DNA of 64,000 nt from Sambucus nigra. Its lineage: Eukaryota; Streptophyta; Magnoliopsida; Dipsacales; Adoxaceae. A program made the translations under genes and the position numbers. The notes beneath the pieces are model-generated. The model did no database searches. It was not told the DNA's origin and saw only the letters and a program-made list of their open reading frames with translations. Positions 45,458-56,134 of this stretch are shown one piece after another. Every line of letters starts with the position of its first letter. The first letter of the stretch is position 1. The stretch spans positions 123,689,810-123,753,809 of the forward strand of contig OX422220.1 in the NCBI GenBank assembly GCA_949130495.1. The letters run 5' to 3'.

Positions 45458-45626
45458 CTGAAACATGAAGAAATTTTTTAGTCTACAATTATTATCAAAT
45501 CTCAAATAGCTGAAGACGTAAACGTAAAAGCAGTAATACAATAATCCTAAAATAGGGCTCTATAGCAAAAATGTTAAGCTGAAAGCGAAATAAGCCGTAA
45601 AGATCCTAAGGACACTAGAACCTGAT

Positions 45627-45638
45627 GCTCTGATACCA
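45627..45638 (-). other. Tekay primer-binding site (tRNA-Met type)
   Basis: The complement is TGGTATCAGAGC, two bases from the LTR edge at 45641. Confidence 0.85.
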
Positions 45639-45640
45639 CC

Positions 45641-48600
45641 TGTGACACCCCGCCTAATTAAATACCGGGCGATCACTCCTTTATTAAATTAAAATCAAGG
45701 TGAACAGTTGGTTCATTCTTAGCATCACTGTCGTAAAATATTTTTTTTCTAATTTAAACACCCTTGTTAATTAAGCTAAGTGTCAAAACCATTTTTAACA
45801 TTACTTTCCAAATTTTATTTTAAAGACAAAGATTTAATTATTTACAACAATTCATTATTAAAGAATCACACCACAATAATCCTGGAACATATAATCCAAA
45901 TAATTTAAACATTCAACAACTAAATCCCAACATTAAAACTTAAAGTAAAACATCCAAACAGTAATAAGTCCCAAAGTGACAATACTAGAATTAACTGAAT
46001 CACAATGTCCAAATAAACAACTGAATAATGGAAAGGGCGACACATGCCCCCACTAAATGAGTATGCTAGGAGTGGAGTCAAATAAATGAAGTCGTCTAAG
46101 CAAGTGGCCTGCAACTCCCACCTAAGCTGCAGCGCGTTCCTTCCAAGGGATCCTACGCAAGACGCCCCTGTGGCTGGGCACCTGTAATATATACATATAT
46201 ATATACAAGAGAGAAAGAGAAATAGAAACGGGTCAGAGCCCGATAGTGTAATTGATTTAAAATTCGTTTAACAAGTATTTAAAATGTTTACAGGCCAATG
46301 CAACAACATATTAGTGCGACACTCTCTTGAGAAATTCTCACCTCTCTTCTAATGTGCACGCCTATCGTACTAACCTTCCCAATGGATTATCTTATCTTAT
46401 CTCGCACTAAACTTCCCAATGGTTTAACTTATCTTAGGTTACTCGTAAGATTTAAAACTGAACAATATAATTATTTAAAAGGAAAATTTCATTTAGTAAC
46501 AAAGCTCTCATTTTAACTTTATTTATCAATAAAGTTTCCCAGTGTCATATTATACTTTTCAAAACAAGTATTTCCAATTTGAGTCATTATACATGTCTTA
46601 CTTACCATAACACAGTAGGCAGTTCCAAATTTCAGAATTTCATATATATATTAAATACTCGTATAATATATATTCTAACAGCACCCCACATAAAAATTAT
46701 GGTGCGGGCATACTCTGCTATCCAATCCCCGTATCACTCGTACTAATGGAAATACAAGTTCGAAATCACTCTCGAACTGTATTAACACATGCACAAACAA
46801 TATTGAGGCGAAGCATAGTTTTCAAGTCCAAGAGGTCAGTACATACCCTCACGTCTCTTAGGACCGTCCGACTATCTATTCGATAGCACGTAACTAGGAT
46901 TCCTATCTTCTAGGGTACGAGTCAATATATCCCATGAAGGCCCATTCGAGATAAGACTCTCCCAGCGCGGTAACCCCATGGATAGCAAGTAGCGCGGGCA
47001 TGATTTTCACATGTATATAATATATGCATACACACAGTCATATAAATATACTACTTTTATCATATCAATTTAGGTTCATCCCATAACCCATAATCATGAC
47101 ATTTATCCTCATATCTCATTATTTAGTTTTCACGTATAACCTTTCATTTCTTACTTTGATTTGAATGGTCATTTCAACTTATTACGTAACTCTCATAGAC
47201 TTTATCCTCCCAAGTGTAGAATTCAGTAGGTTCTAGTCTAATTTCCAACGTAACCATCTTACGCCTCTCTCCCCTTAATAAATAATTTCATAGTTCCTTA
47301 TATGTAAATATCCCAAAAATACCACTCTTGTCTTACATTAAAGGTCCCAAAATTATTCATATGTCCTACTAGTCTTCTTTATCTCCCAAAACATTTTAAT
47401 AAGGGTATCCAAGAATTATTCCTCATAAATTTAATTCAACTAATTTAAAAAGGGGAATTTAAGTCTGCCAGGAGGGGTCGATCAATCGAGGTCTGGGCCT
47501 CGATCGATTGAACCTTCGATCGATCGATTCTCTTGGCTCGATCGATCGATCAAGCAGGTATGGCGAATTCTGCAGTTACCAATTACGGGTTTTCTCACAT
47601 AACTCCATTCAAATCCAAACTTTTAATTCCCAATTGTCCAAAAATTGGTACTACTAATAGTATAAATCCATTCCATACATCTTTTACGTAAAGCATGCGA
47701 ATTTCCATTAATAATCATGGATTAACAGGCCAAAATTCATGTAAATTTCAAGAACCCTAGAATTCTTTTTAACATGGTTCTAATCAGTTCTTTCCAGAAT
47801 TTTCTTCTTCTAAAACATCAAAATTTCGTGGTTTAATCCTCTACATGTTAAGGGGTTTCTAGATTAACATTCAAATTATTACTACATGCTATTTCCTATC
47901 TCAAATTTGGGTTTTCTTCCATAAAACTCATCATAATCATCCCTAGACTAACATGAGTAATGCATTAACAAAAATAAGCAAGATAAACACTTGCCTGGGA
48001 TTTTCTACGTTCTGGTTTGATGATGAATTTGGTGTGGTTGCTTTCCCCGTCGCGCGATCTACGCGTTGGTGGTGGTGGCGGTGCAACCGGGTGAATCGTT
48101 GGCCTTAAATTGTTTGGAAAAGCCTCTCATTCCCTCTCCTATGACCGTCACTTGTCTTTGGTTGTTTTAACCCTAGAAGACAACCTTAGACATCTAATAT
48201 ATCCCTTGAATTTTCGTGGGTTTAATTACCCAAAAATGTAAAATGTCCAAAATGCCCTCCCGGGGTACTAATTAAGCCTAAAAATGCCCCGAGACCCAAA
48301 CTAAACCCCCGAGTACACTTTTCTGACTATATCGACCCTTTCGGACACTTTGGCGCACTCAAAACGACCATACGAGCGACTTATAATATATTTACTTTTA
48401 TTCATCAATATTTAGTCCCGACGCGATACGGGCGCGTTCCGACTCAAATTTCCAAAATTATCATTTTATTCACTCGTGACATTTAATATAACCAATATTA
48501 TATATTACTTTGCTCATTAGTAATATTCAACAAATTTTCCATAATTACTAACTCTCATCACGTTAATAATTATAACATAATTAATTTCCGAATTTATATT

Positions 48601-48780
48601 AACCAATATTATATATTACTTTGCTCATTAGTAATATTCAACAAATTTTTCATAATTACTAACTCTCATCACGTTAATAATTATAACATAATTAATTTCC
48701 GAATTTATATTAAATAATTAATTCACATTAATTTTAATAAATTCCCAAATTAATATAGCGTTAAAATACGAGGTATTACA
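45641..48780 (-). repeat. 5' (right) LTR of the Tekay element
   Basis: 3140 bp, TGTGACACCC to GAGGTATTACA, followed by target duplication GACAA. Uninterrupted, and serves as reference for the split left LTR. The TCGATCGA cluster is at 47477-47555. Confidence 0.92.
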
Positions 48781-48785
48781 GACAA

Positions 48786-49118
48786 GTCAACCATGATAAT
48801 ATTGGTGAGAGAATCAACTTTACAAGCATTTTTATCCTCAACTCTTAGCCAGTCACAGTAAAATACAACCTCTTTGAAGCTTATATAATCCAATTCAAAT
48901 ATATTTCGGATTACACCATAGTAAGTCATTTCAGCTTCAACGAGGTTTTTATCTTTTGCGCTCGAAATAAATAAAGTAAGAGCCTTGTATGAAATGCCCG
49001 AGTTCTGTACATTTGTACTTTCCTCGTACACTTTAGCGCTGAAAATGTAACCGTTCAATCAATACTTTTTGTACTCTTGTGCCACGAACAAGGGTCTAGT
49101 GGGTAGACGAGCAAGCCT
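48786..49118 (-). pseudogene. CACTA large transposase (TnpD/TNP2-type) C-terminal domain, proximal part
   Basis: Minus-strand reading: LARLPTRPLFVAQEYKKY, a stop, then NGYIFSAKVYEESTNVQNSGIS and MTYYGVIRNIFELDYISFKEVVFYCDWLRVE with VDSLTNIIMVDL. NGY.F.......TQNSG and YYG...I.ELDY form the C-terminal DUF4216-like module of CACTA transposases. Upstream, where the catalytic part should be, there is only noncoding DNA to 50508, so the core is deleted. The gypsy insertion cuts the domain at 48781; its tail lies at 33130-33281. Confidence 0.75.
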
Positions 49119-50040
49119 TGATGGATTAGTATAAACAAAACTTAGATTTATAGTATGTTTCATTTAATTATGTCTTATTTATATTCAAATTAAATTTATA
49201 ATAGAAATTTCTATTTCCTCCATCTCGTCTAAAGGGTGAGTGGTCCTATCCCATTCAAGACCGCATTTTTTTGTAATATACTTAACAGCTCATGCACATT
49301 GCTACGATTTGAAAAAAACTCGACATCATATCCCCGTAGTTCTCCAAGTACACGGCATAGATTGGCAAGTGTGAGTGTTTTTCAATTGATCAATTGAAAA
49401 AACAGTCACACTTGTCAATCTAGTATGTACCCAGAGAACATTAGGATACGACTGCTGAACTTCCTCCAAAAGTAACAACTTTAAGCCACTAAGAATATTA
49501 TACAGAAAGTATGCAGTCCCAAACTATCCAAACGGGACAATTCGAGAGATCTCATTATAAGAGTAATGAATCTCGAACGGGTCTAAGGGCTATTGAATGC
49601 GTACGCACAAGAACTAGAAGGCTAGTATCTATGCGCACTATACGTAATTTTAAGTATGTTTCATTTAATTATCATACTATATATATATTGTTCGATATAC
49701 AAAGTAATTTTCAAAAAAAGTTAAAAAATCCCACCCCCATATGGACAATAGTCCAGTGGTCATGCCACTTTTAAAATTAACCAACCCAACATCGATCCAC
49801 TATAATCCAACAGCAATGCCAACAACAAATGTGTATCCCGTACTCCTTATAATTCATCTACTCAATTAATTATTTTTATCAATTAAACTAACAATTAAAG
49901 TATACAATTATTAATTTACTAATTTACAATCAGGGGTAATCCTACTTTCATAATTAATCATTTATTAATTTACTAATTTACAATGAGGGGCAATCATATA
50001 TTAATTTACTAAAAAAATTAATAACCAATCAATTCATTTA
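49119..50040. other. CACTA internal noncoding region
   Basis: AT-rich; no domain on either strand. Contains the long hairpin at 49330-49449 and short repeats of TTAATTTACTAATTTACAAT (49911-49985). Confidence 0.5.
49330..49449. repeat. Long near-perfect inverted repeat (hairpin)
   Basis: Arms of about 60 bases around TCAATTGATCAATTGA (centre about 49390). The inner 63 bases (49359-49421) pair with two mismatches and one bulge; the outer part (GTTCTC with GAGAAC, TATCC with GGATA) pairs with small bulges. No loop beyond the palindrome centre. Confidence 0.8.
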
Positions 50041-50049
50041 CAAGGGACA

Positions 50050-50480
50050 TTACGCACAAACACACACATACACGCTTACTACACACACATATACACACCC
50101 GCGCACATACATACACACACACCCGCGCACATTCACACACACACACACAAGCAGCCCCCCACCCCTACCCCACCACCCACCCACCCATCTCTGCCCCCTC
50201 CCCTCCTCACCCTGCCCCACCCCCTTCCCCCACAACTCACACGCACACACACAAATAGCCCCCCCATCCCTGCCCCCTCCCCCACCCTGCCCCACCCCCT
50301 CCCCACCCCCACCCACCACACACCCACATATACACACACACACACACACACACAGATATATATACACACACACATATATGTAAATGGAAGAGAGAGAGAG
50401 TAGAGAGAGAGAGAGAGAGAGGGAGAGCAGCGTAGAGAGAGACAAAAAAAAGGAGGGAAGAAGTCGGTGGGCAAAAAAAG
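50050..50480. repeat. Low-complexity (CA)n, C-rich and (GA)n tract
   Basis: CA repeats, a C-rich middle and a GAGA tract near 50388-50424. The long glycine/valine-rich frames read from it are repeat artefacts. Confidence 0.85.
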
Positions 50481-50507
50481 GAGGGAAAAGGGTTTTTTGC
50501 TGTAACA

Positions 50508-50660
50508 TTTGTCACGGATATGTCATGGTCCTTGACCGTGACAATATTATAAGGATATTCACGGTCATTGACCCTGACAAGCCCATGACAATTGTACTTG
50601 TCACGACCGTGACAAATCTTTATCACGGACTTGCCACGATTAATGACCGTGACAAAGCTA
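50508..50660. repeat. CACTA right subterminal repeat array
   Basis: About 11 copies, by eye, of the TTGTCACGG / CCGTGACAA motif found at the left end. Shared subterminal motifs tie both ends to one element. Confidence 0.88.
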
Positions 50661-50688
50661 GCAGCTGGAAGGGTGCCAATTTACACAT

Positions 50689-50700
50689 TTTGGTGTAGTA
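50689..50700 (-). repeat. CACTA right terminal inverted repeat
   Basis: TTTGGTGTAGTA, followed by CAA (50701-50703). The last base differs from the expected G. Confidence 0.9.
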
Positions 50701-50703
50701 CAA

Positions 50704-51640
50704 GATTAATTTATAATTGTCACATGAATTTTATTTTATTTGATTCAAAATGACTATATGTGTATAACTACTATTCTTAATATACGATTGGAGTGACTTG
50801 AATCTTCTATTGGTAAAAGCCAAATTATTTTTTTAAACTCTTTTCTGAATCATTCTCAATGTTACTTTTTTGTTCAGAAAGGAAGAACAACCCCTCTCCG
50901 ACAACCGAATTTTTTTAAGAATAATTATATGAAACATACTTTGTTAACACCATCTTAGTAACATCTGATGTCATTAATTTATTGATAAGTTAAAATATGT
51001 TAATAATTATATATATATCGAATCAAATCGTATTTTTATGAGTGTTAAATACCAACAAATGATATTCTACGTGGATTATATTTTTAGAAATCTTAAATTT
51101 ATAGTCTCATTTATAAAGATTCACTTGTGGCGATGTCCATATTTTTTTAGTTATTGATTCTATTATAACAAATATGAGACACGTGTCATTCTCTGAATAA
51201 AGAATGTGCGGTTGTTACAAAGAAATTATGGATGATTTTAGATATGGAACTTTTATAATTTAAAAAAAATATGAAAATAAAACTTAACAAATATTTAAAA
51301 ATGGGATTAAAATTAAAAAGGGTATATGTTTTTATCACACAACATGCATTTGGAGTTATTTTTACTTTCCACGTGTCCAAACTTGAGTTATAAAAAATTA
51401 TCTCTAACAAGACTTCAATGTTTTACCGCATCACTTTTTTTCTAATTTTCTAGGAAACATCATAATTAGGCCCACAAGGCAGCAACCTCCAATTTTAAAA
51501 TATAACATACTCTTTATATACATTTCTAGGTCAAATCTAATAATATAACATGCCTATAGAGAATCCCTAATGATACTTTAAATGATTATAAATAGGTTAA
51601 TGTGCAAGTTTTATCTTAAAGTTTTAATTCCGAGGGTGCA
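50704..51640. repeat. Duplicated segment, copy B, right part
   Basis: Resumes the homology to copy A: GATTCAAAATGACTATATG, GGAGTGACTTGAA, ACACCATCTTAGTAACATC and AGGCAGCAACCTCCAATTTT. Lacks both copy-A insertions. A stretch at 51167-51330 is not clearly matched in copy A but recurs at 51787-51950. Confidence 0.8.
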
Positions 51641-52666
51641 TATGATGTGTTACGAAATACAATGAAACGACACCATCGCTCCTTAGTTGTATTGTAAATC
51701 AACAAATTAGAGTTTTTAATTTTATTTTTTTAAGATATATTTGTAATTATTTTCATATTTTTATTTTGTAATTATTAATCCTATTATAATCATTATGGGA
51801 TAAGTGTCATTCTCTTTAAAAAGGAAGATGAGCGATTACAGAATAGTTATTAATAATTTTTTGTGGTTATAGGACTTACTATAATTTTAAAAATACATGG
51901 GATGGGCACCTAACAAATTTTAGAATATGGGACTAAAGCTAAAAAAATATTAACATTATATCCCTAAAATTCATTGCCAACGGATTACAATTTTAACCTT
52001 CAAAAACTATTTGTAAAAGATGCTCTTAGGGCATATATCCCTAAAATTCATTGCATCGGATTGTAATTTTAACGTTTAAAAAATATTTGTAAGATATGCT
52101 CTTATAGAGTATATAATAGTTATAATTGGCATGACAAACAAGGGTGGATCTGGGTCTGGGCTGAATAGGGCTACAAACCAGTCCCAAAAAAATTATAATA
52201 GGTTTTAGAAACCCAAATCGAAAATATAAAAGTGGCCCAACCCATATTTGAAAGGGTCCAGCCCCAATACGATTTTTTTGTCCAGTAGTTCTAAAAGGAT
52301 TCAAACAAATAAAACAAATACACGGTACAGTTGGGGTCCTGATATTTCCACAAAAAAAATCTACAAAACACAATTTTGTACAAAACACCACATAAGTACA
52401 TAATATTTATACAAAACACCAAACAAACACAACACCGCATTAGTGTTGTCCCACATAAAAACTCAAAAAAAATTAAACCTCACTTTTTATATTTCCTCTC
52501 TTTCTTTAACTTCTCTCCTGTACCTTTCAACTTACATTTCAACTTACTCACATTTTCTCTCAAACCTTACAACGTACCTTCAAGATCCAATTCTTGAATG
52601 TTACACCCTTAAAAATTACTCCAATTACAGTCATTTCATCACATATATTCTCTCATTTTGTGTATT
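51641..52666. other. Noncoding spacer with internal duplications
   Basis: Holds a second copy (51787-51950) of the 51167-51330 block (GTGTCATTCTCT landmark) and a tandem pair of ~76-base units at about 51957-52105 (TATATCCCTAAAATTCATTGC). The last 500 bases show no recognisable feature. No gene. Confidence 0.55.
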
Positions 52667-54334
52667 TGAAAACGTTATAATGACGGATCCCCGGGTTTTT
52701 TAGTTTTCTCAATTAAAACAAAACCAATTATAATTTCCTTTTTAAATAGATATAAAACTAGAGATGATGGGGAAGCGTAAAGGATGATGATGGTTCAACA
52801 AAACAAACAATTACCAAGTTTTAATTTTCTTTAAACAAATTAAACTTAAACCAAGTGAAATTAAATCCATCAATTAATATATTCACTTAAACCAATTAAA
52901 TCATTAATCCAAGTCCTAGAATTTACCTAAGTCATATTTATCAATATTAGAAAATTAGGTGAAATCAAATTTTAGCAAATGACTTGAATTAAATAAACTT
53001 TACCCAATATTTAATTTAAGTCCAAATTAAATTGAGTGTGATAATTTAAACCAAATTTTATCTTGAATTATCCTAAGCATGCGTTCTAAATTATTTAAGC
53101 AAGATAAAATAAACCAATCACACTACGCCGCGATGTACGAGGAAAAACCCAAGACGGGAAACAACCTCGGACGACCCTAGCCACAAATCCACTAGATACA
53201 AAATTACAAGTACAAGACAGATAGACTTACAACGCACGACTCGATCCCTCTTAAACCTCGACGCTTCTTCTTGTAGACACCTCTTCCTAGCGGATAACCT
53301 TGGAACACCACCGCGGTCTCGGAATCCACCGATAGGACTTTCTATGGTCACCGTCACCCGTGCATGAAGCCTTTCTCCACGCGGGGTAAAACAATGCAAA
53401 CAAATTCTCTTCAATTCGGTGTAGAGAAAACCGGTGCCAAACTCCAAGCAATTGATATGTATATATGTGAACTTGGATAAACACTAATTTGGGTGTAAAC
53501 TAGAGTGAAGTGTATTTTTCTCTAAAAGTCTCACTCAAGACATGAACATTTTCCTAAACCAATTGTGCTCTCAAAACACTCTCTAAGAGATGAAAAGTTT
53601 TGGAAAAGTTAGATTGGAAAATGTTCTTCCCGCACATATTAAAGTCTGAAAAAGTTGGTTAAAAACTAAGTGGGGAAGTGGGTGAAAAACTGCCGAAAAA
53701 CTACAAAAAACTGTTCCCGCCTGGCATCTCGTTCGAACGACATTTCGTTCGAACGAAATCTCTTTCGAACGAGACTTCTAACGACGTTCCAGATTGGACT
53801 CGTTAGAAACTCGTTGGAAGTCTCGTTAGAATGAACAATCTCGTTCGAACGACATTTCGAACGACGACCCAGTATACCTTAGTGGGAATTCGTTGGAAAA
53901 CTCGTTCGAACGATATCTGGTTCGAACGAAAAAACTCGTTCGAATGACATATCGAACGTCTTCCAGAAATTTTATAAAATTCGATTTTGGCCCAGAAACT
54001 TTATATACTATATTTTAAAGTTCTAATTAAATTGTTTTAGAAAATAAAACACAGTTTTTATTAAACCTAACACCCAATAAACTTGTTCCAAGCTCCTATA
54101 TAAATATAATTGCATTCGTACCTTAGGAGCATGGAACCATAGTTGATGACGTAGAAACGAGGCACGCAAACCGGCACATTTGATTAAGCTTTATACTCTT
54201 TGCCGCTACGTCTTCAACAAACACTTCGTAGGCTTGAAAGTATTACAATAACATACTATCCTACGAATAAATGTTTTTGTCCGGAATTGAGCCAACACTA
54301 TGCATGGACTCAATTAGAAATTTGTGTCCTTACA
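52667..54334 (-). repeat. LTR 1 of the gag-only array
   Basis: 1668 bp, TGAAAACG to GTCCTTACA. Contains a dense cluster of TTCGAACGA palindromes at 53729-53960. More diverged from LTR 2 than LTR 2 is from the visible part of LTR 3. Confidence 0.9.
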
Positions 54335-54811
54335 AATCTTCCCCTTTGGCTATTCCGGGACAAAAACCAAACAAAAATCCTAAAGGGCCGTCAAGCTCTA
54401 CTAGACTCAAAACATAACCTACCCATAACTTGACTCAACCCAAGGATCAAACGCTTTGCCATTTAAAGCTCCCACTTTAGAGGAATACCTGCACACTTAA
54501 GCAAACTCATCAAATGCATATGGAATATCAAAATATTAAATGCAATTAATTAATTACTCCCCCTAAATTAATTCTCCCCTTTATCAAACACATGACCTAC
54601 TTAGAAAGACGTCTCCCACTAAGATAAATATCCCCCAAACTAAGATACGATAACAATAGGATTAGATACCATTTCTCCCCCTATCATCATTCTCCCCCTT
54701 TTTGTTTAGGAATAGGCAAAGGATAAAGAAGTAATAAATAGCATGTTGAAGCTTAAAGTGATAAGACATGAAAGCATATGGGCAATAAAAGCAAGGCAAA
54801 GACAAACAAAT

Positions 54812-54882
<71 letters not shown>

Positions 54883-56134
54883 CATATACCAATAGAGTAA
54901 TAGCATATATATATAGATATAAACACACACATGACACAAAAATACAATAAGTTTGCACACTCGTATGGAAAAAATGTGTCATATGGAAACGGAAGTGTAG
55001 GGGTGTGAAGTAGCAACAATTAAATTTAGACCCAAACACTTAAGAAACGTTCACGGAGTTCTCATTTGATTGCAAACTTCATCACATTTAAATATAACCT
55101 CATGTGACAGTATAGATTGAACTCAATGAACAAACATACACAATGCATACAAGCCTAGCATATTGATGATTCTACAAACCAATAGAGTCATGACATGAAA
55201 TACGCAACTAGGATAAACGGACATTGTGCAAACCGTTGATATACCATCCAATCTCCCTCAATATGCATTGATTTTAAATTTGAATGAATATATCAATCAA
55301 ACATAGGCCATGGCAATTTGTTTTTTATTTAATGCCATATTTTCTGTTTTTAGGCCTTTGGACCACGTATTTCTTTTAGGTCCATTCAAAATGGTGGTTT
55401 ACAATCGCAAAGGATCACTTAGTCCTTTCAGAGCCCTTCCCCGTGCATAATTATATTTATCATGCTTTCATTTTTCACACAAATCTCACATGCAACGGAT
55501 TTTGACTTGCACTAGTCCTCCTAAGTCACAAATATGTAGATGACAAGATTGGTAGGAGAACACCTCACATAGCTCAAATATACATATGAAGTTAAAATTT
55601 TAAAAGAGCTCGTGCATGTGTGAGTAGAGGCATATAAAAATAGAATCCATTTTATCAATACAAAATCCAATTACTCCATAAAATATGGTAAAGAACATAA
55701 TTAGGGTTGATAATATAAACCAAAAGTTCTAGCCACGTGGGAGCGTAAAAGATGGAATACAAACACAAGTATATGCCACTTAAAGTGTGTCAAACTAAAA
55801 TACACACATAAAAAATCTTTTTGAGTTTTTGACATTTTTAACCAAAAATAATAACAAATATATACTCAAAAGACAAACAAAAATCATTTGAATTTTTCAT
55901 TAAGCTTAAATTACCAAGAGATAAAATCCAAATGATAAACAAAAATCTTTTTGTATTTTTCATTTAATGCACACAAAATGAAGGAAATATAATACAAAAG
56001 ATAAACAAAAATCATAATTCTAGCATGTGATAAACATGGAGCATAGACTAGAAAATGATTAAACAAGCATACATTTAGCACGTGAATATATCATGAAGTA
56101 CAAAAGCTAAAGTATGCAAACAACACTAACACAT
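54335..56134 (-). other. Noncoding 3' region and PPT of gag-only unit 1
   Basis: The PPT complement (ATCTTCCCCTTTGG) lies at about 54336-54349. Further PPT-like motifs (CTCCCCCT) lie at 54557, 54683 and 54701. An (AT)n tract of about 62 bases runs from 54816; frames across it are artefacts. No coding seen. Confidence 0.8.

Larger units (their letters stand above)
33287..48780 (-). mobile_element. Tekay/Del-type Ty3/gypsy chromovirus, complete in structure
   Basis: A 15.5-kb unit with two LTRs, PBS, gag, protease, RT, RNase H, integrase, chromodomain and PPT, all on the minus strand. Target duplication GACAA at 33282-33286 and 48781-48785. The LTRs are 3.14 kb (right, 45641-48780) and about 3.14 kb (left, once the 4.37-kb Tat insertion is removed) and are highly similar by eye, so insertion was fairly recent. 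The polyprotein nevertheless contains many stops and the RT catalytic box is altered, so the element is probably dead or was mobilised by others. It lies inside the large-transposase gene of the CACTA element. Confidence 0.93.
30619..50700 (-). mobile_element. CACTA (En/Spm) DNA transposon carrying nested gypsy elements
   Basis: Ends are CACTACACCAAA and TTTGGTGTAGTA, an 11/12 inverted repeat with the CACTA signature; the terminal G of the right end has become A. A 3-bp duplication CAA flanks it (30616-30618 and 50701-50703), the size expected for CACTA. Removing the element and one CAA gives a 36-base junction that aligns without gaps to the empty site in copy A at about 15490-15525. Both ends hold dense subterminal repeats around TTGTCACGG/CCGTGACAA. 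Without the 15.5-kb gypsy insertion the CACTA is about 4.6 kb. It keeps part of a TnpA-like gene and only the C-terminal part of the large transposase, so it is non-autonomous. Coding is on the minus strand. Confidence 0.92.

Noticed and set aside
48750..48780. Extension of the TnpD C-terminal frame into the Tekay LTR
   Set aside because: The GACAA target duplication at 48781-48785 marks the edge; codons below it belong to the gypsy LTR.
50050..50698. Overlapping frames of 100-150 codons rich in Val, Gly, Cys or Ser
   Set aside because: They are readings of (CA)n, C-rich and (GA)n low-complexity sequence.
54816..54880. CRISPR-like or other spaced repeat array
   Set aside because: Only simple (AT)n; no repeat-spacer pattern occurs anywhere in the window, and this is a plant genome.
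54706..55019. Tyr-Ile repeat frames (also near 60127-60471, 21248-21605 and 21618-21878)
   Set aside because: They run through (AT)n microsatellites and vary in length between the tandem copies.
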